From assembly GCF_900103255.1 (NCBI RefSeq), contig NZ_FMWS01000048.1:815-64814 (forward strand): 64,000 bases of DNA, given 5' to 3'. Source of the DNA: Gilliamella bombi (lineage in GTDB: Bacteria > Pseudomonadota > Gammaproteobacteria > Enterobacterales > Orbaceae). Under the pieces are notes generated by a model. That model saw only the letters and a list, made by a program, of their open reading frames with translations. It was not told the DNA's origin and ran no database searches. The position numbers and the translations under genes were made by a program. Shown here piece after piece: positions 1 through 8,198 of this stretch (within the stretch, counting starts at the first letter, position 1; each line of letters begins with the position of its first letter).

Positions 1-122
1 GATTTATAACACCGAAAGACCACATGAGGCGTTAAATAACATGACACTGCTCGAATATAAAACATTAAAACAAGCAGCTTAATTTTCTACGTGAGTTGTG
101 TACTAAGTTTGGGGGATTTACA
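1..122 (+). mobile_element. 3' end of an IS3-family insertion sequence
   Basis: The window opens inside an insertion sequence. It holds the C-terminus of an OrfB-type transposase (stop at 80-82), then about 40 non-coding bases ending in GGGGGATTTACA at 111-122. That end has the terminal CA expected of an IS3-group right inverted repeat. The left end lies outside the window, so the family call rests on the transposase tail and the shape of the terminus. The element lies just beyond the 3' end of the adhesin-like gene. Confidence 0.6.
2..82 (+). CDS. IS3-family transposase OrfB, C-terminal fragment
   Basis: Reading from base 2 gives 26 residues that include YNTERPHEALNNMT, followed by a stop. 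The 'YN..RPH.AL...TP' signature is the characteristic end of the DDE integrase domain of IS3-family OrfB transposases. It lies after the last catalytic Glu, so no catalytic residue is visible here. The gene continues upstream of the window, and whether the whole transposase is intact cannot be judged. The residue after LNNMT is Leu rather than the usual Pro, a small deviation. Confidence 0.65.
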   Translation: MYNTERPHEALNNMTLLEYKTLKQAA

Positions 123-189
123 GTTCTTTGGTTGATTATTCTCTATTTACATATAAACTTCCCACAGTTCAAGGATTAAGAACTAAACA

Positions 190-1809
190 CTAAGGTACGG
201 TGCAAACAGCATAGCCACCTCCAGAGGTGCCCCACTGATCCACATAACCATTACGGTGAATATATAAGTGAGTTGTATTTGATACCGCATCATTCGTCCA
301 AATATCACCACGACCAAAACCTGCCACATCACCGTAATAGGATACATCACTCCATTCACTTAAAAATCCTGCCCCTATTTGACGTTGGTAATATAAACTA
401 CCGGACGACGGCGTGGAGCCATCTATGTCGCTTATACATGGAAAATAAGCATTATTCACACCACATTTCGCATTGCTTAAATCTCTTATCTTCGAAAAAC
501 GATAACCCAAACTACTACACCAAGTTGCTTGCTCAGGAACAGTAGTATATTTTTCTCCCCGATGGACAAACCACTGCTTTAGCTCAAATCCATATTTAAC
601 AACCACACCACTACTATTCTTCCCTTCCAACACAAATAGTTGCGGCAAAAATGGCACAGTAAGTCGACTAGGATTACTCGATTGTATTTGGGTATTATTC
701 GCCCTAGGGCCATTTAACGTTACTCGCGTTACGTTTTTGGATTTATCTATAATCCAATCATCATATGTAGTAGTGCCCGTGCACCATCGGCATGGAATGG
801 TGAATGAGTCTGAACGAGGTTTTACCCAATTCACTGTTGCAGTTATCTCTCCTTGAGTTTTTGAAGACCAGGTCAACTGACTTGCATCTACCCCGCCTAT
901 ATCCAAATCAAAATATAATCCATCTGCCCCCGTAGTGGGAAAATTAAGGCTATAAGAAGATGGATTAATTGACTGTGTTAAAAAACCTTTAGTAGGATCC
1001 CATATACTAGATGGACCCGCAAAGCGAGGATTATCTCCAGCAAAATTAGTACCACCAAATATCAAACGAGGCCTTACATAGCAAACTTTAGGCTGCTGTG
1101 AATTTGGGTTGATATAATATGACACCGTATTTCCATTTAAAGTACTTCTATTTGGCACACCATACTTTGTTTCTAAAGTAGCATCCGTACTACTTAATGT
1201 TATCCTATAAGGTGCATTACAAATATCTAATATATCACTGCGACTAACGGCATTACTATTTTTATCAGTAAACGATACTGATATATTCCCTGTCGCAGTG
1301 ACACTATTAGCTCCCTGTCCATCTCCATCATCATCTCCCCAATTACCTTGTGTTACCAAGCTACTTATACTCACAGAGTCGGTTGATGGTGGAACTATCA
1401 TTTCAATATTAGCAAGCGTATCACCTGCATTAGGTAAATGAATTGGCGTCATCGCTGAGTTATTATTTTGTGGAGTGAAAACTTGACCGTCCGATAACTT
1501 AATACTTATTAAATCATCAGTTGTAGTTAATTTAGTGACGCCACCATCAAGCGTCAAATACGGCGCAGAGCCGTTAATAACCTGTGAGGTCCGAGCTAAC
1601 AACGCCTGCGAACTCACTGAATATGGCAATAACAACAATGGTGCAAAAACTATGGCTAATTTGGATAACAAGTTGGAAATCGACGGCAATCTTGGCGATT
1701 TCGCTAGATTTGATAATAAAAAGCAAAATGGAGTTTGTTTTTGATTACGGTAAAACTTAAATAGATTTAAGGTATAGCACTGCCAATGCCTGTTATTATT
1801 ATAGCACAC
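190..1809 (-). CDS. large secreted adhesin-like protein with a long leader
   Basis: 539 aa. Translation starts at a GTG with a strong AGGAGG nine bases upstream. A hydrophobic secretion segment lies unusually deep, at about residues 48-68 (KLAIVFAPLLLLPYSVSSQA), preceded by about 45 residues rich in aromatic and basic residues. The middle (about 70-350) is Ser/Thr/Asn-rich and looks beta-rich. The C-terminal 150 residues form a Cys-containing, Trp/Tyr/Gly-rich module (KYGFELKQWFVHRG, WCSSLGYRF, IGAGFLSEWSD, YAVCTVP). From memory this resembles the terminal lectin-like module of DUF823/invasin-type enterobacterial adhesins. No beta-barrel translocator or LPXTG-type anchor is visible, so the surface-attachment route is unknown. 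A shorter broken paralogue lies at 32378-33487. Host or surface binding is inferred. Confidence 0.7.
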   Translation of the reverse strand: MCYNNNRHWQCYTLNLFKFYRNQKQTPFCFLLSNLAKSPRLPSISNLLSKLAIVFAPLLLLPYSVSSQALLARTSQVINGSAPYLTLDGGVTKLTTTDDLISIKLSDGQVFTPQNNNSAMTPIHLPNAGDTLANIEMIVPPSTDSVSISSLVTQGNWGDDDGDGQGANSVTATGNISVSFTDKNSNAVSRSDILDICNAPYRITLSSTDATLETKYGVPNRSTLNGNTVSYYINPNSQQPKVCYVRPRLIFGGTNFAGDNPRFAGPSSIWDPTKGFLTQSINPSSYSLNFPTTGADGLYFDLDIGGVDASQLTWSSKTQGEITATVNWVKPRSDSFTIPCRWCTGTTTYDDWIIDKSKNVTRVTLNGPRANNTQIQSSNPSRLTVPFLPQLFVLEGKNSSGVVVKYGFELKQWFVHRGEKYTTVPEQATWCSSLGYRFSKIRDLSNAKCGVNNAYFPCISDIDGSTPSSGSLYYQRQIGAGFLSEWSDVSYYGDVAGFGRGDIWTNDAVSNTTHLYIHRNGYVDQWGTSGGGYAVCTVP

Positions 1810-2124
1810 AATATCTAACCTCCTGTTAATTTGTGTTTTATTTTTATAGTTGTTTATTTTTTAATGAGCTGCGTTTTGCCATAAAATAATCAAAATTATA
1901 GCTAACTAAATACTAAAGCGCTAGTTTTTGGCGAAATTTTCTAAAAACCTAGCACAGGATGCAGAATGAAGCCTTCGGCTGCCCGACGCAGGATAAAAGG
2001 CTATATTGACCTTTGAGTGTTGTGAAATATTAGTGTATTTTTCAATATTAAACATAAAACTCATCAAAAAAATAAATGAGTTTATGTTTATTTAGGTGAG
2101 TAACTAAAATTTAGATTTTAATGA
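1810..2124. other. non-coding region upstream of the adhesin-like gene
   Basis: AT-rich spacer of about 315 bp holding the adhesin ribosome-binding site (near 1819-1824), presumably its promoter, and the 3' end of the queuosine operon. It contains a GC-richer patch at about 1950-2000 and the stretch ATTGACCTTTGAGTGTTGTG at about 2007-2026. A similar stretch (ATTGACCTTGCCGTGTTGTG) lies near 34030, upstream of the adhesin paralogue. I see no credible ORF. Confidence 0.5.
2049..2090. repeat. inverted repeat 3' of yhhQ, possible terminator
   Basis: TAAACATAAAACTCAT at 2049-2064 pairs with ATGAGTTTATGTTTA at 2076-2090, with one bulged A and an 11-base A-rich loop. It lies about 35 bases past the yhhQ stop, where a transcript end for queF-queC-yhhQ is expected. 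No clean U-run follows on the minus strand, so intrinsic termination is only likely. Confidence 0.5.
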
Positions 2125-2805
2125 TTAATTGTTTTTAGGCATTGCAACTAACTTTTTTAGGATAAAATTGAGAATGACACCATAAAGTGGCAAAAAGAAT
2201 AATCCGCAAATTAGAATTTTAAAACTATAGTCCATTAACGAAATTTCGATCCAATGATTTGCCATAAATTCATCGTTACTTTGATAAAATGCGATAGCAA
2301 AAAAAACAATAGTATCAATACCATTACCAAATATTGCCGATGCTGTTGGGGCAACCCACCATGATCTGTTTTTTCTTAAATAGTTAAAAACAGTAATATC
2401 CATTAGTTGACCAACTAAATAAGCGGCAAAACTTGCCAATGCAATTCTAAATACGAAGCTATTAAATTCCGTCAATGCTGATAATCCAACCCAATGGGTT
2501 TCAAAAAATAGTACCGAAATCAGGTATGAAAATAACAATGCAGGAATCATTACAACAAAAATGATTTTTCTGGCTAAACTAGCACCATAAATTCGAATAG
2601 TCAGATCGGTAGTTAAAAAAATAAACGGAAAAGTGAATGCCCCCCATGTGGTGTGAAAACCAAAAATATCAAACGGGATTTGGACTAAATAATTACTTGA
2701 AGCAATAACTAAAATATGAAAAAAGGCCAACCAGTAAAGGGCTTTTTGCTGTTGTTTACGGGTAAAGTTTGTTTCTATCGATTCTGAATGAGTGTTCAAA
2801 TACAT
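2125..2805 (-). CDS. yhhQ: queuosine precursor transporter YhhQ
   Basis: 226 aa, integral inner-membrane protein of the YhhQ (vitamin-uptake-like) family, which imports the 7-deazaguanine precursors preQ0 and preQ1. The family features LVQIPFDIFGFHTTWGAF, the TDLTIRIYG motif and six or so hydrophobic segments are visible. The length is close to the Escherichia coli protein. It is last in a minus-strand set with queF and queC, 46 bases after queC. Placing the importer with synthesis genes lets the cell both make and salvage the precursor, and all three would share the upstream preQ1 riboswitch. The start has an AAGGA-type site shortly upstream. Confidence 0.92.
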   Translation of the reverse strand: MYLNTHSESIETNFTRKQQQKALYWLAFFHILVIASSNYLVQIPFDIFGFHTTWGAFTFPFIFLTTDLTIRIYGASLARKIIFVVMIPALLFSYLISVLFFETHWVGLSALTEFNSFVFRIALASFAAYLVGQLMDITVFNYLRKNRSWWVAPTASAIFGNGIDTIVFFAIAFYQSNDEFMANHWIEISLMDYSFKILICGLFFLPLYGVILNFILKKLVAMPKNN

Positions 2806-2851
2806 CTTTTTTCCTTTTTAATGGGGTGAGAGAACCCAGTTGTTGGTTAAT

Positions 2852-3508
2852 CTATTTACTTTGAGCCATATATTCTTTTAAGCCCTTATCACGCAGCAAG
2901 CAACTAGGACACTTACCACATCCCCCTTCAACACCGTAATAACAGGTATGGGTATGTTTTTGAACATAATCAAGATAACCTAGTTTATCAGCCATTTCCC
3001 ACATTTGCGCTTTGGTTAAATACATCAGTGGCGTGATGAGATTAAACGCATAGTCCATGGCTAAATTCATTGATACATTCATTGATTTAATAAAGACATC
3101 ACGGCAATCTGGATAACCACTAAAATCGGTTTCACAAACTCCAATAATAATGTCAGAAATTCCTTGTTGCTTAGCATGACAGCCAGCCAAAAGTAAAAAA
3201 AGCATATTACGCCCATCAACGAAGGTATTAGGGTAATCGCCATCTTGAGCGGCTTTAATTTCTTGAGCGTCATCAATCAACGCATTATTTGTAGTTTGTT
3301 TGATAACTGATGTATCAATGACAGTTTGCTCAATACCAAGATCATCTGCGATCCATTTGGCTTTTTCAAGCTCTATTGCGTGGCGTTGACCATAGCGAAA
3401 ACTGATTGCCTGAACGTTTTCACGTCCATAATCAGCAATGGCTTGCAGTAAGCAAGTGGTTGAGTCTTGCCCACCAGAAAATATAACTAGTGCTTTACGA
3501 GTTTGCAT
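2852..3508 (-). CDS. queC: 7-cyano-7-deazaguanine synthase QueC
   Basis: 218 aa. QueC converts 7-carboxy-7-deazaguanine to preQ0 using ATP and ammonia, in the cytoplasmic queuosine pathway. The PP-loop ATP-pyrophosphatase motif SGGQDS is at residues 11-16. The C-terminal zinc-binding cysteine cluster (HTCYYG, then GGCGKCPSC) is intact. Length is usual for the family. It starts 27 bases after queF and precedes yhhQ on the same strand. queD and queE, needed for the earlier steps, are not in the window. Confidence 0.96.
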   Translation of the reverse strand: MQTRKALVIFSGGQDSTTCLLQAIADYGRENVQAISFRYGQRHAIELEKAKWIADDLGIEQTVIDTSVIKQTTNNALIDDAQEIKAAQDGDYPNTFVDGRNMLFLLLAGCHAKQQGISDIIIGVCETDFSGYPDCRDVFIKSMNVSMNLAMDYAFNLITPLMYLTKAQMWEMADKLGYLDYVQKHTHTCYYGVEGGCGKCPSCLLRDKGLKEYMAQSK

Positions 3509-3535
3509 TAACTGTTCCTGTTTGGATAGATTAGA

Positions 3536-4009
3536 TTAGCGATTATCCACTTTTTCTGGATACATGTCGTGATTGGCTAATCGATTAGCCGCAACTTGTT
3601 CCCAATGAGTATCCGATTTGCCATAATTGGCATAAGGATCAATCGAAATGCCACCTCGCGGAGTGAATTTTCCCCAGACTTCGATATATTTAGGATCCAT
3701 TAATTTAATCAGATCTTTCATAATGATATTAATGCAATCTTCATGGTAATCGCCATGATTACGAAAGCTGAACAGATAAAGTTTTAACGATTTACTTTCG
3801 ACCATTTTAATATTGGGCACGTATGAAATATAAATTGTCGCAAAATCAGGTTGCCCTGTGATAGGACAAAGACTAGTAAATTCTGGGCAATTAAATTTAA
3901 CAAAATAATCGTTATTCGGATGTTTATTAGCGAACGTTTCGAGTATTTCAGGACAATAGGTTGTTGGATAGCGAACAGACTGATCGCCTAGTAGTGTAAT
4001 TTTACTCAT
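3536..4009 (-). CDS. queF: NADPH-dependent 7-cyano-7-deazaguanine reductase QueF (short type)
   Basis: 157 aa. QueF reduces preQ0 to preQ1 with NADPH. The active-site Cys48 and Asp55 sit in [14 protein letters not shown], and the family segment [11 protein letters not shown] follows. At 157 aa this is the single-domain (YkvM, type I) form common in Firmicutes, not the roughly 280-residue two-domain form of Escherichia coli. It leads the queF-queC-yhhQ set. Its ribosome-binding site (AAGGA at about 4016-4020) is part of the proposed preQ1 riboswitch, so its own product would shut off its translation. Confidence 0.96.
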   Translation of the reverse strand: MSKITLLGDQSVRYPTTYCPEILETFANKHPNNDYFVKFNCPEFTSLCPITGQPDFATIYISYVPNIKMVESKSLKLYLFSFRNHGDYHEDCINIIMKDLIKLMDPKYIEVWGKFTPRGGISIDPYANYGKSDTHWEQVAANRLANHDMYPEKVDNR

Positions 4010-4014
4010 TATTT

Positions 4015-4053
4015 TTCCTTAGTTTTTTAGCGTGGGAGGTTCACGAACCACGT
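4015..4053 (-). promoter_or_regulatory. preQ1-I riboswitch controlling queF
   Basis: Read on the minus strand, P1 is CGTGG (4052-4048) pairing with CCACG (4035-4031). The loop contains TTCGTGAACCTC. The 3' tail CTAAAAAACTAAGGA (4030-4016) follows directly. The loop CCT can pair with AGG in the tail to make the H-type pseudoknot. This matches the class I preQ1 aptamer layout: short P1, A-rich tail, and a pseudoknot with an AAGGA that is also the Shine-Dalgarno of queF. Ligand-induced occlusion of the ribosome site is inferred from the known class. Confidence 0.85.
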
Positions 4054-4222
4054 AACAAGGCGCACACCATACTCTTTTTGCTTTAAAAAGTCTAGTATGA
4101 CAATAGATTTATAAAAAATGTAAAACTAACACCGTCAACAATAACTATTGATGGTGTTAATAATAAAATATCGTTGAAGAGCAAATAAATCAAGAATCGG
4201 GAAATACTCTGCCTGATATCGT

Positions 4223-4678
4223 TTATTTCGCTCCCAATTCTTTATAAAAATCAGATAATTTAGTTTTAGCTTCATTAAGTTCTTTTTCAGCATCAGCTAA
4301 TTTTGTTTGTTGTTTGACAATTTTCTGTTCATTATCTTTATCTTTCGCTTTTGATTTTGATTTTGATTTTGCTTGTTCTAATTCTTTAGTTCTTTCAGCC
4401 ACTTTATTTGATTTTTCGTTAATCTCTTTTTTATATTTGGCTTCTAAATCATCATTTGAACAATGCTTATTTAAGTTACGTAATGATTTTTCAAGCCCTT
4501 GGATTTGATGAGAATTATTATTTTTTTTAGCATAATCAATCTGTTTTTCAATAGCCTGTTTTTTGCTTTCACACGTAAGTCCCTTTAGTTGTTCATTTGA
4601 AGCATAAGCACCAAATGATAATGAGATAGCTAATGTAATGACACTCAATTTACTTATTAACCGAATTACTGATTTCAT
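4223..4678 (-). CDS. DUF1090 periplasmic protein (YqjC-like)
   Basis: 151 aa with a typical signal peptide (about 1-26, ending near AYAS). The mature part is highly charged and alpha-helical. Two cysteines occur at GLTCESK and NKHCSND. A long predicted coiled coil (about 75-145) includes a short run of KSKSKSKAKDKD. This matches the DUF1090 family, whose function is not established. It is 18 bases downstream of coaA on the same strand and may be cotranscribed. The lysine/serine stretch is low complexity. Confidence 0.75.
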   Translation of the reverse strand: MKSVIRLISKLSVITLAISLSFGAYASNEQLKGLTCESKKQAIEKQIDYAKKNNNSHQIQGLEKSLRNLNKHCSNDDLEAKYKKEINEKSNKVAERTKELEQAKSKSKSKAKDKDNEQKIVKQQTKLADAEKELNEAKTKLSDFYKELGAK

Positions 4679-4696
4679 ACGAATTTTTCCTTAATT

Positions 4697-5686
4697 TTAT
4701 TTTCTTAATTGAACACAATTGACTTTATGATCTTTACCTTTAGTTAGAATAAGGTTCGCTCGTTCTTTTGTAGGTAAAATATTTTCAACTAAATTTAATT
4801 CATTAATTTCTCGCCAAATACGATTGGCAATATTTGTAGCTTCATGTTCTGGAAGTTTTGAGTAGTGATTAAAATAAGAGTTAGGATCGCTAAATGCACC
4901 CTCCCTAAATTTTAAAAACCGATTTACATACCAATCATGTAATAATGACATATCAGCATCAACATAAATTGAAAAATCGACATAATCCGAAACAAAAACT
5001 CGGTTATTCGCTTGTGGATAATTCAGTGTACTTTGCAGTACATTCAAACCTTCAAGAATCAAAATGTCAGGACTATCAATAACGATTTCTTCATCTTCGA
5101 CAATATCATAAACTAAATGAGAATAAACGGGTGCTTTAACTTGTGCCTGTCCTGATTTTATATCAGCAACAAAATTAAGCAATTTTTTTATATCGTAAGA
5201 CTGAGGAAACCCTTTTTTATTCATTATTCCATGTTCTTCAAGATATCTATTTGGATATAAAAAACCATCAGTTGTTACCAAAGATACTTTGCGATGTTCA
5301 GGCCAACGGGTTAATAATGCTTGTAGTACTCTAGCGGTAGTACTTTTACCTACAGCAACACTGCCTGCAATGCCAATAATGTAAGGTGTTTTTTGACTTT
5401 TACCTAAGAATTTAGATAAAACAGCTTGCCGATTAAAATTATTGCTGATGTAATAATTAAGTAATCTAGATAAAGGTAAATAAATTTCACTCACTTCATC
5501 CATGGATAAATCTTCATTAATACCTTGTAACGAAACTAATTCATCTGCAGTTAAAGTCATTGGTACAGTATTACGTAAGCTAGCCCATTCTTGACGATTA
5601 AATTTCAGATAAGGGCTTAAGTGATTTTTCATTTTATATTGTTCTCTAATTCGATCTAACAAATTTATTTGACTCAGATTATACAT
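4697..5686 (-). CDS. coaA: pantothenate kinase CoaA (type I)
   Basis: 329 aa as drawn. CoaA phosphorylates pantothenate with ATP, the first and regulated step of coenzyme A synthesis. The Walker A motif GSVAVGKST is at about 108-116, followed by TTDGFLYPN and the substrate-binding [13 protein letters not shown]. The sequence aligns along its length with the 316-residue Escherichia coli enzyme. The upstream Met adds about 18 residues that the family usually lacks, so initiation at the internal ATG at 5632 ([11 protein letters not shown]) is equally possible; neither start has a strong ribosome site. Confidence 0.96.
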   Translation of the reverse strand: MYNLSQINLLDRIREQYKMKNHLSPYLKFNRQEWASLRNTVPMTLTADELVSLQGINEDLSMDEVSEIYLPLSRLLNYYISNNFNRQAVLSKFLGKSQKTPYIIGIAGSVAVGKSTTARVLQALLTRWPEHRKVSLVTTDGFLYPNRYLEEHGIMNKKGFPQSYDIKKLLNFVADIKSGQAQVKAPVYSHLVYDIVEDEEIVIDSPDILILEGLNVLQSTLNYPQANNRVFVSDYVDFSIYVDADMSLLHDWYVNRFLKFREGAFSDPNSYFNHYSKLPEHEATNIANRIWREINELNLVENILPTKERANLILTKGKDHKVNCVQLRK

Positions 5687-5802
5687 AAATTTCTTTTTTT
5701 ACAATCTTAAATTAGCATGACGTCATCATCATAGCTATATTCTGGACTTACTGATAAAATACGTTTGTAAAATGATTAACCCTAATATTAGACAGAGATT
5801 TT

Positions 5803-6303
5803 ATGTTAAAAAATAAATCAAAACAGAAAGCTAAAAAAAGCCGTCAAGAGATTAATGAAGAATCTCGGGAACTGAAGCGTAAACGCAAACACAAAGGTTT
5901 ACCAAGTGGCTCTCGCTTTAATAAGCTAGATAATAATAAAAATAAAAATTCGACAAAAACAACCAAAGATCCAAGAGTGGGTAGCAAAAAACCTATTTCT
6001 TTAATTGTTGAAGATTCTAACAATATAGAAAAACCTGTTAAACAATCTAAACCAATTAAAACGATTTTATCGCCACAACAAGAATTAGAACAGTTAGAGA
6101 ATGATCCAAAATTAGATATGTTACTTGATCTAGTCGAGCAAAATGTCAAACTCACTAAAGATCAACAAATTTATCTTGATAGAAAATTGAATCGTATCGA
6201 TGAACTGATGCAAAAGCTTGGTTATACTGATGAAGACTTTGATGATTTTGAAGAATTAGACGAAAAGAAAGAAGATATTGTTAGTTTATTAAAACGAAAC
6301 TAA
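5803..6303 (+). CDS. yihI: Der GTPase-activating protein YihI
   Basis: 166 aa, soluble. YihI stimulates the GTPase activity of Der, a ribosome-assembly factor, and so delays 50S maturation. The N-terminal basic stretch (KSKQKAKKSRQEINEESR, then KRKRKHKGLPSGSRF), the middle DPRVGSKKPI and the acidic C-terminus with KLNRIDELMQKLG all match the Escherichia coli protein in order. The spacing between the basic and acidic parts is rich in Asn/Lys, as in other AT-rich genomes. It lies upstream of hemN, as in enterics. Confidence 0.9.
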   Translation: MLKNKSKQKAKKSRQEINEESRELKRKRKHKGLPSGSRFNKLDNNKNKNSTKTTKDPRVGSKKPISLIVEDSNNIEKPVKQSKPIKTILSPQQELEQLENDPKLDMLLDLVEQNVKLTKDQQIYLDRKLNRIDELMQKLGYTDEDFDDFEELDEKKEDIVSLLKRN

Positions 6304-6347
6304 TGATAGTAAAATATAATCGGCAATCGTGATAGTGTGTGTCTTGA

Positions 6348-6390
6348 TATCAGTAGGAATATAATCTATTGGATTATATTCCTACTGATA
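6348..6390. repeat. perfect 19-bp inverted repeat downstream of yihI
   Basis: The arm at 6348-6366 (TATCAGTAGGAATATAATC) is the exact reverse complement of 6372-6390, separated by the 5-base loop TATTG. It starts about 45 bases after the yihI stop. No U-run follows on either strand, so it is not a textbook intrinsic terminator. It could be a terminator working through other signals, an RNA-stabilising hairpin, or a remnant of a small mobile repeat. Confidence 0.75.
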
Positions 6391-6453
6391 ATTTAAGCTT
6401 AGAATCCATTATTTTTATTCAGTCAATTAATAATTAACAGTGAGCAAATCATA

Positions 6454-6624
6454 GTGCCAATATTAATTATGTTAAGTTTATATTTTGGGTTGTTGATTTG
6501 CACATTGTTATATTTAAATAAAACTAATCGAATCAAAATTAAAACCAAAATCAAGAACCAACAAAAAGCAATAGTAAAAATTCATAAAAATAACAACACT
6601 AAAGATAGACATAAGTGGAAGTAA
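6454..6624 (+). CDS. possible small membrane protein upstream of hemN
   Basis: A 56-codon frame beginning GTG (or the ATG at 6469) and ending TAA, six bases before the hemN start. It encodes a hydrophobic N-terminal half (PILIMLSLYFGLLICTLLYL) followed by a Lys/Asn/Gln-rich tail, the plan of a single-TM small protein with a cytoplasmic basic tail. There is no convincing ribosome site, and I recognise no family. The tight coupling to hemN and the clear hydrophobic/basic split argue for a gene. Low-complexity AT-rich DNA could produce the same pattern by chance. Confidence 0.35.
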   Translation: MPILIMLSLYFGLLICTLLYLNKTNRIKIKTKIKNQQKAIVKIHKNNNTKDRHKWK

Positions 6625-6629
6625 AAAGC

Positions 6630-8000
6630 ATGACTGATACGCAATTATGGGATCAAGCGATAATTGAAAAATATAATTATTCTGGCCCAAGATATACCTC
6701 TTACCCTACTGCACTTGAATTTAACGAAAAATTTAATGAGCAGGAATTTTTATCGGTAGCAACTCGTTATCCTACAAAGCCGTTGTCGCTTTATGTACAT
6801 ATTCCGTTTTGTCATAAGCTTTGTTATTTTTGTGGTTGTAATAAACTTATTACTCGCCAAACACAAAAAGTTACCAAATACCTTGATATTTTAGATATTG
6901 AAATTGCCGAACGTGCAAAATTATTTAAACATCGCACGGTAACACAAATGCACTGGGGTGGTGGTACACCAACTTTTTTAAACGATGCTGAAATTACTCG
7001 ATTGATTACCTCGTTAAAAAAGCATTTTAATTTTGTTGCTAATGCCGAACTATCCATCGAAATTGATCCGCGTGAAATTACACCACAAACAATTGACCAT
7101 TTAGCAAGTGTTGGTTTTAATAGGCTAAGTATGGGAATTCAAGATTTTAATCACGAAATCCAAAGCCTAATTAATCGTGAACAAGATGAAACATTAATAC
7201 GGTCTCTTATTAATCAAGCACGTAAAAATAATTTTCACTCAATTAGTTTAGATTTAATTTATGGCCTACCAAAACAAACCATTGAAAGTTTTGCCGAAAC
7301 GCTTAATAAAGTGATTGAGATTTCTCCCGATCGTTTAAGTGTATTTAATTATGCCCACTTACCAAGCCGTTTTGCTGCCCAACGAAAAATTAAAGATGAT
7401 GATTTGCCTAATGCCAATCAAAAATTGCAGATCCTACAAACTAGCATTAAAAAGTTAACCGAAGCTGGTTATCACTTTATCGGTATGGATCATTTTGCTA
7501 AGCCCTCTGATGAATTAGCTATTGCTCAACAAGAAAATAAATTGCATCGTAATTTTCAGGGGTATACAACTCAAGGCGATGCTGATTTACTTGGACTTGG
7601 TGTGTCGGCCATTAGTATGTTAGGTGATAGTTATGCGCAAAATCAGAAAGATATAAAAATCTATCAAACTCAGGTTGAGCAAAAAGGACATGGATTATGG
7701 AAAGGATTCACCTTAAATCGTGACGATAAGATTCGTCGTGATGTGATAAAACAGCTTATCTGCCATTTTCATTTAGATAAAAATGTCATTGAACAGCAAT
7801 ACCAAATTCAATTTGATGATTATTTTTCCGAAGATTTAAAATTACTAGCTCCATTGCAAAAAGATGGATTAGTGACAATCAATAACAATATAATCGAAGT
7901 CCAACCTAAAGGACATTTATTGATACGCAATATTTGTATGTGCTTTGATATTTATATGCGAAAAATGGCAAGGCAGCAGCAGTTTTCTAGGGTTATTTAA
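6630..8000 (+). CDS. hemN: oxygen-independent coproporphyrinogen III oxidase HemN
   Basis: 456 aa from the ATG at 6630, which has GGAAG upstream and matches the start of the Escherichia coli protein (457 aa). An upstream GTG at 6615 would add five residues. HemN is a radical-SAM enzyme that decarboxylates coproporphyrinogen III to protoporphyrinogen IX without oxygen, in heme synthesis. The iron-sulfur cysteines are C61, C65 and C68 in HIPFCHKLCYFCGCN. The downstream blocks GGGTPTFL, FNRLSMGIQDF and LHRNFQGYTTQGDADLLG are all intact, and the C-terminus QQFSRVI matches the family end exactly. An anaerobic heme route fits a low-oxygen habitat. Confidence 0.97.
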   Translation: MTDTQLWDQAIIEKYNYSGPRYTSYPTALEFNEKFNEQEFLSVATRYPTKPLSLYVHIPFCHKLCYFCGCNKLITRQTQKVTKYLDILDIEIAERAKLFKHRTVTQMHWGGGTPTFLNDAEITRLITSLKKHFNFVANAELSIEIDPREITPQTIDHLASVGFNRLSMGIQDFNHEIQSLINREQDETLIRSLINQARKNNFHSISLDLIYGLPKQTIESFAETLNKVIEISPDRLSVFNYAHLPSRFAAQRKIKDDDLPNANQKLQILQTSIKKLTEAGYHFIGMDHFAKPSDELAIAQQENKLHRNFQGYTTQGDADLLGLGVSAISMLGDSYAQNQKDIKIYQTQVEQKGHGLWKGFTLNRDDKIRRDVIKQLICHFHLDKNVIEQQYQIQFDDYFSEDLKLLAPLQKDGLVTINNNIIEVQPKGHLLIRNICMCFDIYMRKMARQQQFSRVI

Positions 8001-8198
8001 TTTGAAGTCGTTTGTCAAATTGCCGTAAACAATATGAGTAATTCCTACAAAGTAAATATTATGATAATATTTATTCTAATTTAATAAAAAATAATAAATA
8101 AATTATTTATTTTATTGTGATTAAAGGTTAGCTTTTAAATTCACAATTTTAGCCTTAGACATGAAATTTTTATTTTTAATAAGGAGTATATTGATAAA

